From positions 1 through 43,094 of the forward strand of contig SKNO01000184.1 in NCBI GenBank assembly GCA_007120465.1: DNA of 43,094 bases, in the 5' to 3' direction. The DNA comes from Nitriliruptoraceae bacterium. Its GTDB lineage: Bacteria; Actinomycetota; Nitriliruptoria; Nitriliruptorales; Nitriliruptoraceae. This document shows, piece after piece, positions 9,786 through 19,470 of this stretch; positions within the stretch are counted from its first letter, which is position 1; every line of letters begins with the position of its first letter. Under the pieces are notes generated by a model. That model searched no databases. It was not told the origin of the DNA and saw only the letters and a program-made list of their open reading frames with translations. The translations under genes were made by a program, and so were the position numbers.

Positions 9786-11004
9786 CGGCCATCAGCGTCC
9801 ACTCGCCACCTTCGACCACCCACAGGGGCGAGCACACCATCCCCGTGCGGCGGCCGTCGTCACGCGGCGTGAGCGTGATCGGCAGCGAGACACCCTGGGT
9901 GTCGAAGTTCTCGACCTGTGCGAGCGCATCCGCGATCGCCGGCCCGGTCACCTCGCCACCAGCCTGGATGACCGACTCGATGGCCTCAGCCATCAGGGCC
10001 ATCTTCCACCAGCCCTGGGTGTACTGGAGGTTGGTCAGGTCATCGCCCTGGCTCTGGAGGAACTCCCGGGCGTCCGCCTGCCCCGGCGTCTCGTGCGCGA
10101 CGGGTGCCCACGGCTGGACCGCGATCGCGCCCTCGGCGTTGTCGCCGGCGAGGTTGATGAAGGTCTCGCCTCCCGCCCAGTTGAGCAGGTAGAGCTGGAT
10201 GTCCAGCCCCTGGTCGCCGATGTCGTTGGCCAGCAGCGCGGCCGGGCTCTCGACGTTCTGGACGACGATGTAGCGCACGCCGTCGTTGGCGACCCGCCGC
10301 AGCTCGCCGATGTAGTCGGTGACGCCGCCCGGCATCGGGTGCACCTGGTAGCCGAGGTTGAGCCCCTGATCCTCGATGTAGGCCTGACCGTCCGCGACGG
10401 GCGAGGTCCCGAACGGGCTGTCGTGGTGGAACACGGCAACCTCGGCGTCCGGATCCTGCGACGCGATGTGGTTCAGCGCGATCCGCAGCTGGTCCGAGTA
10501 GCTGGTCGCGACGACGAAGTTGTAGGGCGTGTCCTCGAAGTGCGTGAGCTCCTCCGAGTAGGAGGCGGACATGAACGGCACCTCGTCGGCGTTGATCTGC
10601 GTGCGCAGCGCCTCGGTGTCGGCGGTGCCCCAGCCCTGGATCGCGACCACACCGGAGGCGATGTAGTCGGTGTAGAGCCGCTCGGCGACGGCGACGTCGT
10701 ACTGGTAGTCCTCCCACAGCAGGTCGATGGGCCGGCCCTCGATCCCGCCTTGGGCGTTGCGCCACTCGACGTAGCCGCGGATGCCTTCGGAGTAGGGGGT
10801 GCCGACGTCGCCGGTCGGTCCGGACAGGTCGGCGATGTTGCCGATCACGATCGGTTCACCGTCTGCTTCGTCCGGCTCCTCCGCGGCGTCCCCGTCCGGG
10901 GCCTCCTCGGTCGTGTCCGGATCGGGGGTCGTTTCGGGTTCGTCCTCCCCACACGCCACCAGCACCAGGGCCAGTGTCGCCAGGATGGCCAGTACTCGTC
11001 TCAT
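9769..11004 (-). CDS. Liv-type substrate-binding lipoprotein
   Basis: Lipobox LALVLVAC, acidic linker, then IVIGNIADLSGPTGDVGTPYSEGIRGYVEWRNAQGGIEGRPIDLL. Confidence 0.93.
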   Translation of the reverse strand: MRRVLAILATLALVLVACGEDEPETTPDPDTTEEAPDGDAAEEPDEADGEPIVIGNIADLSGPTGDVGTPYSEGIRGYVEWRNAQGGIEGRPIDLLWEDYQYDVAVAERLYTDYIASGVVAIQGWGTADTEALRTQINADEVPFMSASYSEELTHFEDTPYNFVVATSYSDQLRIALNHIASQDPDAEVAVFHHDSPFGTSPVADGQAYIEDQGLNLGYQVHPMPGGVTDYIGELRRVANDGVRYIVVQNVESPAALLANDIGDQGLDIQLYLLNWAGGETFINLAGDNAEGAIAVQPWAPVAHETPGQADAREFLQSQGDDLTNLQYTQGWWKMALMAEAIESVIQAGGEVTGPAIADALAQVENFDTQGVSLPITLTPRDDGRRTGMVCSPLWVVEGGEWTLMADEHCP

Positions 11005-11161
11005 CGGTTCGCCTCTCCCTTCGCCGTGTCGCCACGGCAGTCCGTGATCATCCCCGTGCTCTTTCCGTGGTCTTCCAGCGCTTCGTCGTCTCGGGGGTTG
11101 CTCGTATCCGGATCCGCTGTCCCGGAGGGGCAGGGGATCCGGTGGTGCCGGGTGGCACCGG

Positions 11162-12211
11162 TCAGTAACGGAACGGCCACAATCGGAAGTAGTCCTTGAT
11201 GCGTTGCCAGGTTCGATCGAGCCCGCGGGGCTCGAACAGCAGGAACAGCACGATCACCGCGCCGAAGACGATCAGCTGGATCGCCGGCATCTCGCGGGCC
11301 AGTGTCGGGATCGTCTCGCGGACGTTGCGGGCGAACTGCTGGATCGCAGCGGGGACCACCGTCATGAAGGTCGCCCCGTACACCGACCCCGCGACACTGC
11401 CGAGCCCCCCGACGATGATCATCGCGAGGTAGAGCACCGACACGTCCAACGTGAACCGCTCCCAGGTCACGATCGTGCGGTAGTGCGCGGTCATCGCGCC
11501 GGCGAGCCCGACCAGCGCCGAGGAGATCGCGAAGGACAGCAGCTTGTAGCGTCCGACGTCGATGCCCATCACCGCCGCGGCGATGTCCTGGTCACGGATC
11601 GCGTGGAACGCGCGACCGATCCCGCTGCGGAACAGGTTGCGCGCGCCGAGCACCACCAGGATCGCGACCCCGAAGATCACCCAGTACCAGGCGAAGTCCG
11701 AGCGCAGCATCCAGCCGAAGATCTCCGGGTAGGGGACCACGATCGCTTCGGTCCCTCCGGTGACGACGTCCCAGTTGCGGAAGGCGTACAGCAGGATGAA
11801 CTGCGCGGCGAGGGTCGCCATCGCGAGGTACAGGCCCTTCAGCCGCAGCGACGGCAACCCGAAGAAGGTGCCGATCACGGTCGTGACCGCCACGGCGACG
11901 ACGATCGCGATGAGTGTGGGCACGTCGAAGCGCGAGACGAGGATCGCGGAGGTGTAGGCGCCCACACCCAGGAACGCCCCGTGCCCGAGGCTGATCAGTC
12001 CGGTGTGACCGGTCAGGATGTTGAGCCCGACCGCCCCGATGATCGCGATCCCGATCTGGTTGGCGACCGTGAGCCAGAAGGGGCTCAGCACGAAGGGGGC
12101 GGCCACCACGACCACCGCGATCAGCGTGAGCCGGATCCAGTCCGCGCGGGTCCTGCGCAGCGACAGATCCGCTTCGTAGGTGGTGTGGTAGATACCGGTG
12201 GCTGTGGACAT
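11162..12211 (-). CDS. livM: Branched-chain amino-acid-type ABC transporter permease (LivM)
   Basis: IGAVGLNILTGHTGLISLGHGAFLGVGAYTSAIL and VGGLGSVAGSVYGATFM motifs. Confidence 0.94.
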   Translation of the reverse strand: MSTATGIYHTTYEADLSLRRTRADWIRLTLIAVVVVAAPFVLSPFWLTVANQIGIAIIGAVGLNILTGHTGLISLGHGAFLGVGAYTSAILVSRFDVPTLIAIVVAVAVTTVIGTFFGLPSLRLKGLYLAMATLAAQFILLYAFRNWDVVTGGTEAIVVPYPEIFGWMLRSDFAWYWVIFGVAILVVLGARNLFRSGIGRAFHAIRDQDIAAAVMGIDVGRYKLLSFAISSALVGLAGAMTAHYRTIVTWERFTLDVSVLYLAMIIVGGLGSVAGSVYGATFMTVVPAAIQQFARNVRETIPTLAREMPAIQLIVFGAVIVLFLLFEPRGLDRTWQRIKDYFRLWPFRY

Positions 12212-12223
12212 CGTTCCGCTTCC

Positions 12224-13096
12224 CTAGACGCGCTCGATCCGGACCTCGCCGAACAGCCCGTAGGGCTTGATCAGCAGGATCAGGACCAGCAACATGAACG
12301 GGATGACCTGCTGGAGTCCGCCACCGATGTAGCCGGCGGTGTAGCTCATCAGCAGGCCGATGATCAGCCCGGCCAGGATCGTCCCCGGGACCGAGTCCAG
12401 GCCGCCGAGGATCACCACGGGGAACACCAGCAGCCCGAACAGCGCGATCTCGCCGGAGACCCCGAACAGGTTCGCGACGATGATCCCGGCGAGCACGGCG
12501 CTGATCGCGGCCAGTGCCCAGGCAAGCGCGAACACGCGGCGGACGCTGACGCCGACCGTCATGGCCGCCTGTTGGTCGTCGGCGACGGCGCGCATCGCGA
12601 TGCCGTGCCGCGAGCGCTGGAAGAACAGGGTCAGCGCCCCGAAGGCCGCGCCGGCCACCACGACCGCGATCGCGCGGTTGAGCGAGACGGGCACACCCAG
12701 CAGGTCGATGGTCCCGCGGGGGATGAAGGCCGGCATGGCGCGCGGCTCGGTGCCCCAGAAGAACTGCGTGACACCCTGGAGGACGAACGCCAGACCGATC
12801 GTCACCATGATCACCGAGATGACGTTCTCGCCCACGAGCGGTCTGAGCACGAACCGTTCGGTGGTGACCCCCATCAACGCGGCGACGACCAGTGCCACGA
12901 TCACCGCCATGCTCCAGTGCATGCCGAACTGCACGACCCCGGCCCAGACGAGGTAGGCGCCGACCAGCAGGAAGTACCCCTGGGCGAAGTTGATCACCCC
13001 GGTCGCCTTGAAGATGATCACGAACCCGAGGGCCGACAGGGCCAGGATCGCGCCGTTGGCGAGCCCGGTGACCGTCAGCTGGATGAACGTCTCCAT
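12224..13096 (-). CDS. livH: Branched-chain amino-acid-type ABC transporter permease (LivH)
   Basis: GLANGAILALSALGFVIIFKATGVINFAQGYFLLVGAY motif. Confidence 0.94.
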   Translation of the reverse strand: METFIQLTVTGLANGAILALSALGFVIIFKATGVINFAQGYFLLVGAYLVWAGVVQFGMHWSMAVIVALVVAALMGVTTERFVLRPLVGENVISVIMVTIGLAFVLQGVTQFFWGTEPRAMPAFIPRGTIDLLGVPVSLNRAIAVVVAGAAFGALTLFFQRSRHGIAMRAVADDQQAAMTVGVSVRRVFALAWALAAISAVLAGIIVANLFGVSGEIALFGLLVFPVVILGGLDSVPGTILAGLIIGLLMSYTAGYIGGGLQQVIPFMLLVLILLIKPYGLFGEVRIERV

Positions 13097-13111
13097 GCCG
13101 GTTGCCCTCCC

Positions 13112-15174
13112 CTAGCGCCCGCTCCACGCGAACCGTCGGCGTCCCGGGGTCGGCGTGAAGTCGTCCATGGACCAGATCGCGAGCTCGATCACCCGTTCGG
13201 CGGTCGACCCGTCCTGGTAGGTGATCGTGCTGGTGACCGTCACCCCGTCGTCGTCGCCGTGCAGCGCCTCGATCAGCTCGCCGTAGCGTTCGTTGATCAC
13301 GCCGCGCCGCACCTTGCGGGTCCGCGTGATCTCCTCGTCGTCGGGGTCGAGCTGCTTGTGCAGCAGCAGGAACCGACGGATGCGGATGCTCTCAGGGAGG
13401 TCCTGGTTCGCGCCGTGCACCTCCTCGGCGATCAGCTGGTAGACGGCTGACTTCTGCGCGAGGTCGGTGTAGGTGGTGTACGACAGGTGCTCACGCTCTG
13501 CCCACGCCCCGACGGTCTGCATGTCGATCGTGATCATCGCGGTGATGGCCGGGCGGTCCTCGCCGCCGAACACCACCGCCTCCTCGACGTAGGGGCTGAA
13601 CTTGACCTTGTTCTCGATGAAGGCGGGGGAGAAGCGGGTGCCGTCCACCGCCTCGAGCACGTCCTTCGCCCGGTCGATCACCACGAGGTGGTCGTCCTCG
13701 TCGAGGTAGCCGGCGTCGCCGGTGTGCAGCCAGCCGTCGGCGTCGACCGCCTCCTTGGTCGCCTCCTCGTTGCGGTAGTACCCCTGGAACACCGCCGGGC
13801 TGCGCAGCAGGATCTCGCCGTCGTCGGCGATCCGTGCCTCGGTGGCGGGGATCGGCGTGCCGACGGTGTTGAACCGCACGTCGTCGTCGCGGTGCGCGAC
13901 GGCGATCCCGCAGATCTCGGTCTGCCCGTAGATCTGTTTGAGGTTGACTCCGATCGCGTGGAAGAAGCGGAACACGTCCGGACCGAGCGGCGCGCCACCG
14001 GTGTAACAGTGCTTCACGCGGGTCAGCCCGAGCTGTTCACGCACGGGGCGGAGCGCCCCGAACTCGGCGAGCAGGCCGAGGACGCGCCCGCCCACGCCGG
14101 GCGACTCGCCCCGGACCCGCCGGTCGGCGACACGCTCCCCGATCCGGTAGCCCCAGGCGAACCCGGCACGCTTCAGCCAGCCGGCCTCCCCGACGCGGAC
14201 CTGGACCGAGGAGAGCATGTCCTCCCAGATCCGCGGGGGGCTGAACATGACGTCCGGCCCGATCTCGCGCAGGTCCCCCTTGACGGTGTTGGCCTCCTCC
14301 GGGAAGGACACGGTGAACCCGGCCTGCAGCCCACAGGCGACGGTGAGCATCTGCTCGCCGATCCAGGCGAAGGGCAGGAAGCTGACGTAGCGGCTGTTGG
14401 GGTCGATCGGGTCGATCGCCATCAGGCTGCGGCCCATCGACAGCAGGTTGGCGTGGGAGAGCATCGCCAGCTTCGGGCGCGCGGTCGTGCCCGACGTGGT
14501 GCAGATCACGGCGATGTCGCTGGTCCGCCCCGCGGCGACCTGCTCGTCGAGCCAGCCGGGGTGCTCGGCCTCGTAGGCCCGGCCCCGTGCCTCGACGTCG
14601 GTGAACTCGAGCAGGTGCTCGACGTCGTAATCCTCCAGACCGCGCGGGTCGTAGAAGATGATCGTCTCGACGGTGTCGAGCTGGTCCTGGAGGCGCAGCA
14701 GCTTGTCGACCTGTTCCTGGTCCTCGGCGACGACGATGCGGACCTGGGCGTGGGTGAGGATGTGGACGATCTCCTCGCCCACCGAGGTGGGGTAGATGCC
14801 GACGACCGCCGCGCCGAGCGACTGGGCCGCCAGCTCGCTGATCAGCCACTCGGGCCGGTTGTCACCGAGCACCGCGACCACGTCGCCGGCGCGGACCCCG
14901 AGGTCGGCGAGGCCGTGGGCGAGATCGCGTACCCGCTGCTGGTAGCCGGCCCAGGTGGTCGGCTGCCAGATCCCGTAGCGCTTCTCCTGGAGGGCGATGC
15001 GGTCGTCGCCGTGCGTGGCCGCGAGTCCGCGCAGCAGCTGCGGGAAGGTCATGTCCTCCGGGATCGGGTCCGGGGCCGGCTCGCGGGGACGCACCACCCG
15101 GTCGGTGACGGCGGCGGTCGGTGCGGTGCCTTCGGCGGCACCCGTCACCTGGCCCTCGGTGTGGTCGTCGGGGT

Positions 15175-15178
<4 letters not shown>
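13112..15178 (-). CDS. Long-chain acyl-CoA synthetase, AMP-forming
   Basis: ICTTSGTTARPKLAMLSHANL (A3), YGQTEICG, HTGDAGYLDEDDHLVVIDRAKD, C-terminal EITRTRKVRRGVINERY. GTG start at 15178 overlaps the livG stop. Confidence 0.92.
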
Positions 15179-16008
<830 letters not shown>

Positions 16009-16078
16009 GGCGACGGCTCTCCCTGGTCGCGCGCCGGGCGTCTCCCTACCCGGTCGCGTGTGTCTCCGAGCGGCATCC

Positions 16079-16103
16079 TTGCATTCCGATATGCGGAAGT
16101 CAA
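16079..16103. promoter_or_regulatory. Candidate IclR-type operator TTG-N2-TTCCG-ATATG-CGGAA-N2-CAA
   Basis: Perfect TTCCG/CGGAA dyad (16084-16098) flanked by symmetrical TTG/CAA, in the livG/iclR divergent intergenic region. Confidence 0.65.
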
Positions 16104-16221
16104 TCCCTTTGGACGTAATCACTTTCCTCAGGCGATGAAAGCGCTTATGCTCAGCGGAAGGCGGTTCACCGCCGCCACGTGACGGCGCGGCTGCGCACGC
16201 GGCCACGCATGGAGGGGAGTC

Positions 16222-16965
16222 GTGAACGACGGGGAGGCTCCACGCGGGACGCTGGGGACGATCCACAACGCCTCGGTGCTGCTCGACCTGCTCAGCCGGG
16301 GCCCGGCGTTCCACCAGCTGAGCGACCTGGCCGACCGCTCGGGCCTGTCGCTGCCGACCGTCCACCGGCTGCTCCGCAGTCTGGTCGCGGCCGGGGTCGT
16401 GCAGCAGGACCCGGCCTCGTCGCGGTACGGGTTGGGTCCCGAACTCGTGCGCCTCTCCGAGCGCTACCTCGACCGGCTGCCGCTGCTGCAGAGCCTGCGG
16501 CCGTACCTCGTCGACCTGCGCAACCGCACCGGGGCGACGGTGCAGGTCGCGATCCGCGTGCGTGACACGGTGGTGTACGTCGAACGGATCGACGGCGTCG
16601 ACAGCGTGCAGCTCCAGCGCAGCGGGCGCACCCAGTCCGTCGCTGCGGGTGCCGCCGGCCGGCTCGTCGCCGGTCACGCGGGGCCGACCGCCTGGAAGGA
16701 GCTCGTGACGCTCGATGATCGCCTCTCGATCGAGGACCTCGAGGCGTGGTCACACGCGGAGCACCTGGTCGCTGACCTCGACGGACCGCGTGGCTACACC
16801 GAGGTGGCGGTGCCGTTGCGTTGCACCGAGGGACCCGAGGCGGCCGCGCTCTCGGCCGTCGGTGGGCCACCGAGCTTCACGCGCGAGCAGCTGGTCGCGG
16901 AGGTGCTGCCCGAACTCGAACAGACCGCCGCCGTCGTGGAGAGGATGTCCGGTCGTGTCGGCTGA
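16222..16965 (+). CDS. IclR family transcriptional regulator
   Basis: N-terminal wHTH (HQLSDLADRSGLSLPTVHRLLRSLVAAGVVQQDP) and effector domain (VQVAIRVRDTVVYVERIDG…AAGRLVAGHAG). Confidence 0.93.
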   Translation: MNDGEAPRGTLGTIHNASVLLDLLSRGPAFHQLSDLADRSGLSLPTVHRLLRSLVAAGVVQQDPASSRYGLGPELVRLSERYLDRLPLLQSLRPYLVDLRNRTGATVQVAIRVRDTVVYVERIDGVDSVQLQRSGRTQSVAAGAAGRLVAGHAGPTAWKELVTLDDRLSIEDLEAWSHAEHLVADLDGPRGYTEVAVPLRCTEGPEAAALSAVGGPPSFTREQLVAEVLPELEQTAAVVERMSGRVG

Positions 16966-18766
16966 CCCGCGTGCGGACGCGCTGGCCGCCTGGGCCGCGG
17001 AGGCCGCCACCCTCGACTGGGCGCGGCCGTGGGACGAGCTGTGCGACGAGCATCCTGGCCCGGATGCCCGCTGGTTCGTGGGCGGCGAGCTCGACGTCGC
17101 CGCCAACTGCCTCGAGCGCCACCTGCCGACCCGCGGAGACCAGGTGGCGCTGCACTGGGAAGGGGAGCCCGGCGACCAGCGCAGCCTCACCTACCGGGAG
17201 CTGGCGGCGGAGGTCGCGACCTTCGCGGCGGGGCTGCGCAACCTCGGCGTCGGCCGGGGTGACCGGGTCGCGATCTACCTCGGCCTGCTGCCCGAGACCG
17301 TGGTGGCGATGCTGGCCTGTGCGCGGCTCGGGGCGGTGCACTCGGTGCTGTACAGCGCCTTGCCGCCGGACGCGCTCGCCGACCGGCTGGAGGACCTGCG
17401 CCCGCGGGTGCTGATCACGCAGGACGGGACCTGGCGCCGCGGGGTGGTGCTGCCCCTCAAGTCGCGAGCGGACGAGGCGATGGCCGCGACCAGCGGCGTC
17501 GAGCACACGATCGTGGTGCGCCGGACCGGCATCGACATCGCGTGGTACGAGGGCGACCGCTGGTACCACGACGTCGTGTCCGACGGACGGACGGCGCCGG
17601 TGCCGCCGTCCCCACTGCCGGCGGACCACCCGCTGCTGGTGGTCCACCTGGGGGACCGGCGCGGCCGTCCGACCGGGATCGTGCACCGCGCTGGCGGGTT
17701 GCTCACCTACGCGTCGACGTTGCACCGCCGGGCGCTGACCAGCGGCCCGGAGGACGTGTTCTGGTGCGCGGTGGACATCGGGTGGCTGGCCGGTCAGTCC
17801 CACGGCGTCTACGGGCCACTGGCGGCGGGTGCCACCAGCCTGATCTTCGAGGGCACCCTGGACACGCCGACCCACGGGCGGGCGTGGCAGCTGATCGAGC
17901 GCTACGGCGTGAACGCGCTGGTGACCAGCCCGTCGATCGCGCGCAACCTGCGCCAGTGGGACGACAGCCCGCCCTCCGAGGCGCGCCTGGACTCCCTGCG
18001 GTCGATCGTGCACCTCGGCGAGCCGATCGACGACGACACCCGGGCGTGGCTGTTCGAGGAGGTCGGGGGCGGACGTGCCGTGATCCGTGACGGGTGGGGG
18101 CAGACCGAGCTCGGCGCGATCGTGACCGTCGATCCGGCGCCCGACCCGCCGCTGCCCGACCCGGGTCTGGAGGTGCTGGACGGCTCCGGCGCCCCCGCGG
18201 CCGACGGGGAGCCGGGCGAACTGGTCGTGAACCACCCGTGGCCCGGGATGCTGCTGGGGGTGCGGCACGAGGACCCGGACGTGCCCCGCCGCTACTGGCG
18301 CTGGCCGGACCGGTACGCGACGGGCGACCTCGCGGCCCGTCAGCCGGACGGGCGCATCACGTTCCTGCGCCGGATGGATCCCGTGATCAACGTGTCAGGC
18401 CAGCTGGTGTCCGCGAACGAGGTGCGTGACGTGCTCGAGGAGCACCCGCTGGTCGTGGCTGCCGAGGTGGTGGCACGCCCCGACCGGCGTACGGGGCAGG
18501 CGGTGATCGCGTGCGTCGTGCTCGACGACGCCGACGGTGTCGCCCGCCCGGAGGAGACGGTCAGCCGGGAGCTCACCGGCCACGTCCAGGAGACCCTGGG
18601 CGGTCTGGCGCGACCACGCGGGGTCGTGCTGCTCGACGAGGTGCCTGACGGGGTGTCACGTGCCGAGCTGCGGGCCGCCCTGGCGGTGCTGTGCAGCGCC
18701 CGGCCGGTCGAGGTGCTGCGGGTCACGAGCGACCAGGTCCGCGCCGCCATCGCCGCCAGCGGCTGA
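16955..18766 (+). CDS. Acetyl/propionyl-CoA-synthetase-like protein, probable pseudoenzyme
   Basis: ACS-like CAVDIGWLAGQSHGVYGPLAAGATSLIFEG, GWGQTELGAI, YATGDLAARQPDGRITFLRRMDPVINVSGQ; A3 and A10 motifs degenerate. GTG start overlaps the iclR stop. Confidence 0.85.
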   Translation: MSADPRADALAAWAAEAATLDWARPWDELCDEHPGPDARWFVGGELDVAANCLERHLPTRGDQVALHWEGEPGDQRSLTYRELAAEVATFAAGLRNLGVGRGDRVAIYLGLLPETVVAMLACARLGAVHSVLYSALPPDALADRLEDLRPRVLITQDGTWRRGVVLPLKSRADEAMAATSGVEHTIVVRRTGIDIAWYEGDRWYHDVVSDGRTAPVPPSPLPADHPLLVVHLGDRRGRPTGIVHRAGGLLTYASTLHRRALTSGPEDVFWCAVDIGWLAGQSHGVYGPLAAGATSLIFEGTLDTPTHGRAWQLIERYGVNALVTSPSIARNLRQWDDSPPSEARLDSLRSIVHLGEPIDDDTRAWLFEEVGGGRAVIRDGWGQTELGAIVTVDPAPDPPLPDPGLEVLDGSGAPAADGEPGELVVNHPWPGMLLGVRHEDPDVPRRYWRWPDRYATGDLAARQPDGRITFLRRMDPVINVSGQLVSANEVRDVLEEHPLVVAAEVVARPDRRTGQAVIACVVLDDADGVARPEETVSRELTGHVQETLGGLARPRGVVLLDEVPDGVSRAELRAALAVLCSARPVEVLRVTSDQVRAAIAASG

Positions 18767-18820
18767 GCCCGTCGTTGGCCGAGGGCGCGTGACCCGGTCA
18801 GGTCCCGTCGCGGCCGGTGG

Positions 18821-19174
18821 TCAGGCGCCGTCGACGTAGCCGAGCTGCTTGCCGCCGACCACGTGGAAGTGCAGGTGCGGGATCGCCTGCCCACCACCGC
18901 GACCGATGTTGGTCACGATCCGGTAGCCCTCGGCGATCCCCGACTCGGTGGCGACCTGCTGGGCCAGGGCGAAGCACTCGGCCAGCAGGTCCCGGTGATC
19001 GGCGCGCAGCTCGTGCGCCGAGTCCAGGTGGGCCACCGGCACCACCAACAGGTGGACCGGGGCGCGGGGGAACTTGTCCTTGAACACCACGATGTCGTCC
19101 CGCTGGACGACGAACTCCGCCGGCTCCTCGCCCGCGATGATCCGGCAGAACAGACAGTCCGGGTGCAACGACAC
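18821..19174 (-). CDS. HIT family (histidine triad) protein
   Basis: CLFCRIIAGEEPAEFV and GGGQAIPHLHFHVVGGKQLG. Confidence 0.95.
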   Translation of the reverse strand: MSLHPDCLFCRIIAGEEPAEFVVQRDDIVVFKDKFPRAPVHLLVVPVAHLDSAHELRADHRDLLAECFALAQQVATESGIAEGYRIVTNIGRGGGQAIPHLHFHVVGGKQLGYVDGA

Positions 19175-19470
19175 CTTCGCTCCTCCGATCGAGCTCCACG
19201 GTTGCGGGGCAGGCTGGCCACCTCACCACGGGCGAGGATAGGCACCCCGACTCCCCGGCGTCCGCGGTCGTCGCTCCTGCGGGTCCGAGCTGCGGTGACC
19301 CGGGCCGAGACACGCCGGCCCGTGCCGACCCGCTCGGACCCGCCACGACCCGCAGTGTGAGGTGTGACGGACGCGAGCGTCCGGCAGGCTTCACGCTGCG
19401 GGGCCCGTCGGCCCCGGCGGTGGGCGATCCGTGACGGTGGCGAGTGACCCCGGCCGGGTTCGCCGAGCGG

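Noticed and set aside
11204-13450. 748-aa plus-strand ORF across livM/livH
   Set aside because: Asp/His/Arg/Gln-rich antisense translation of the permease genes, typical of high-GC shadow frames.
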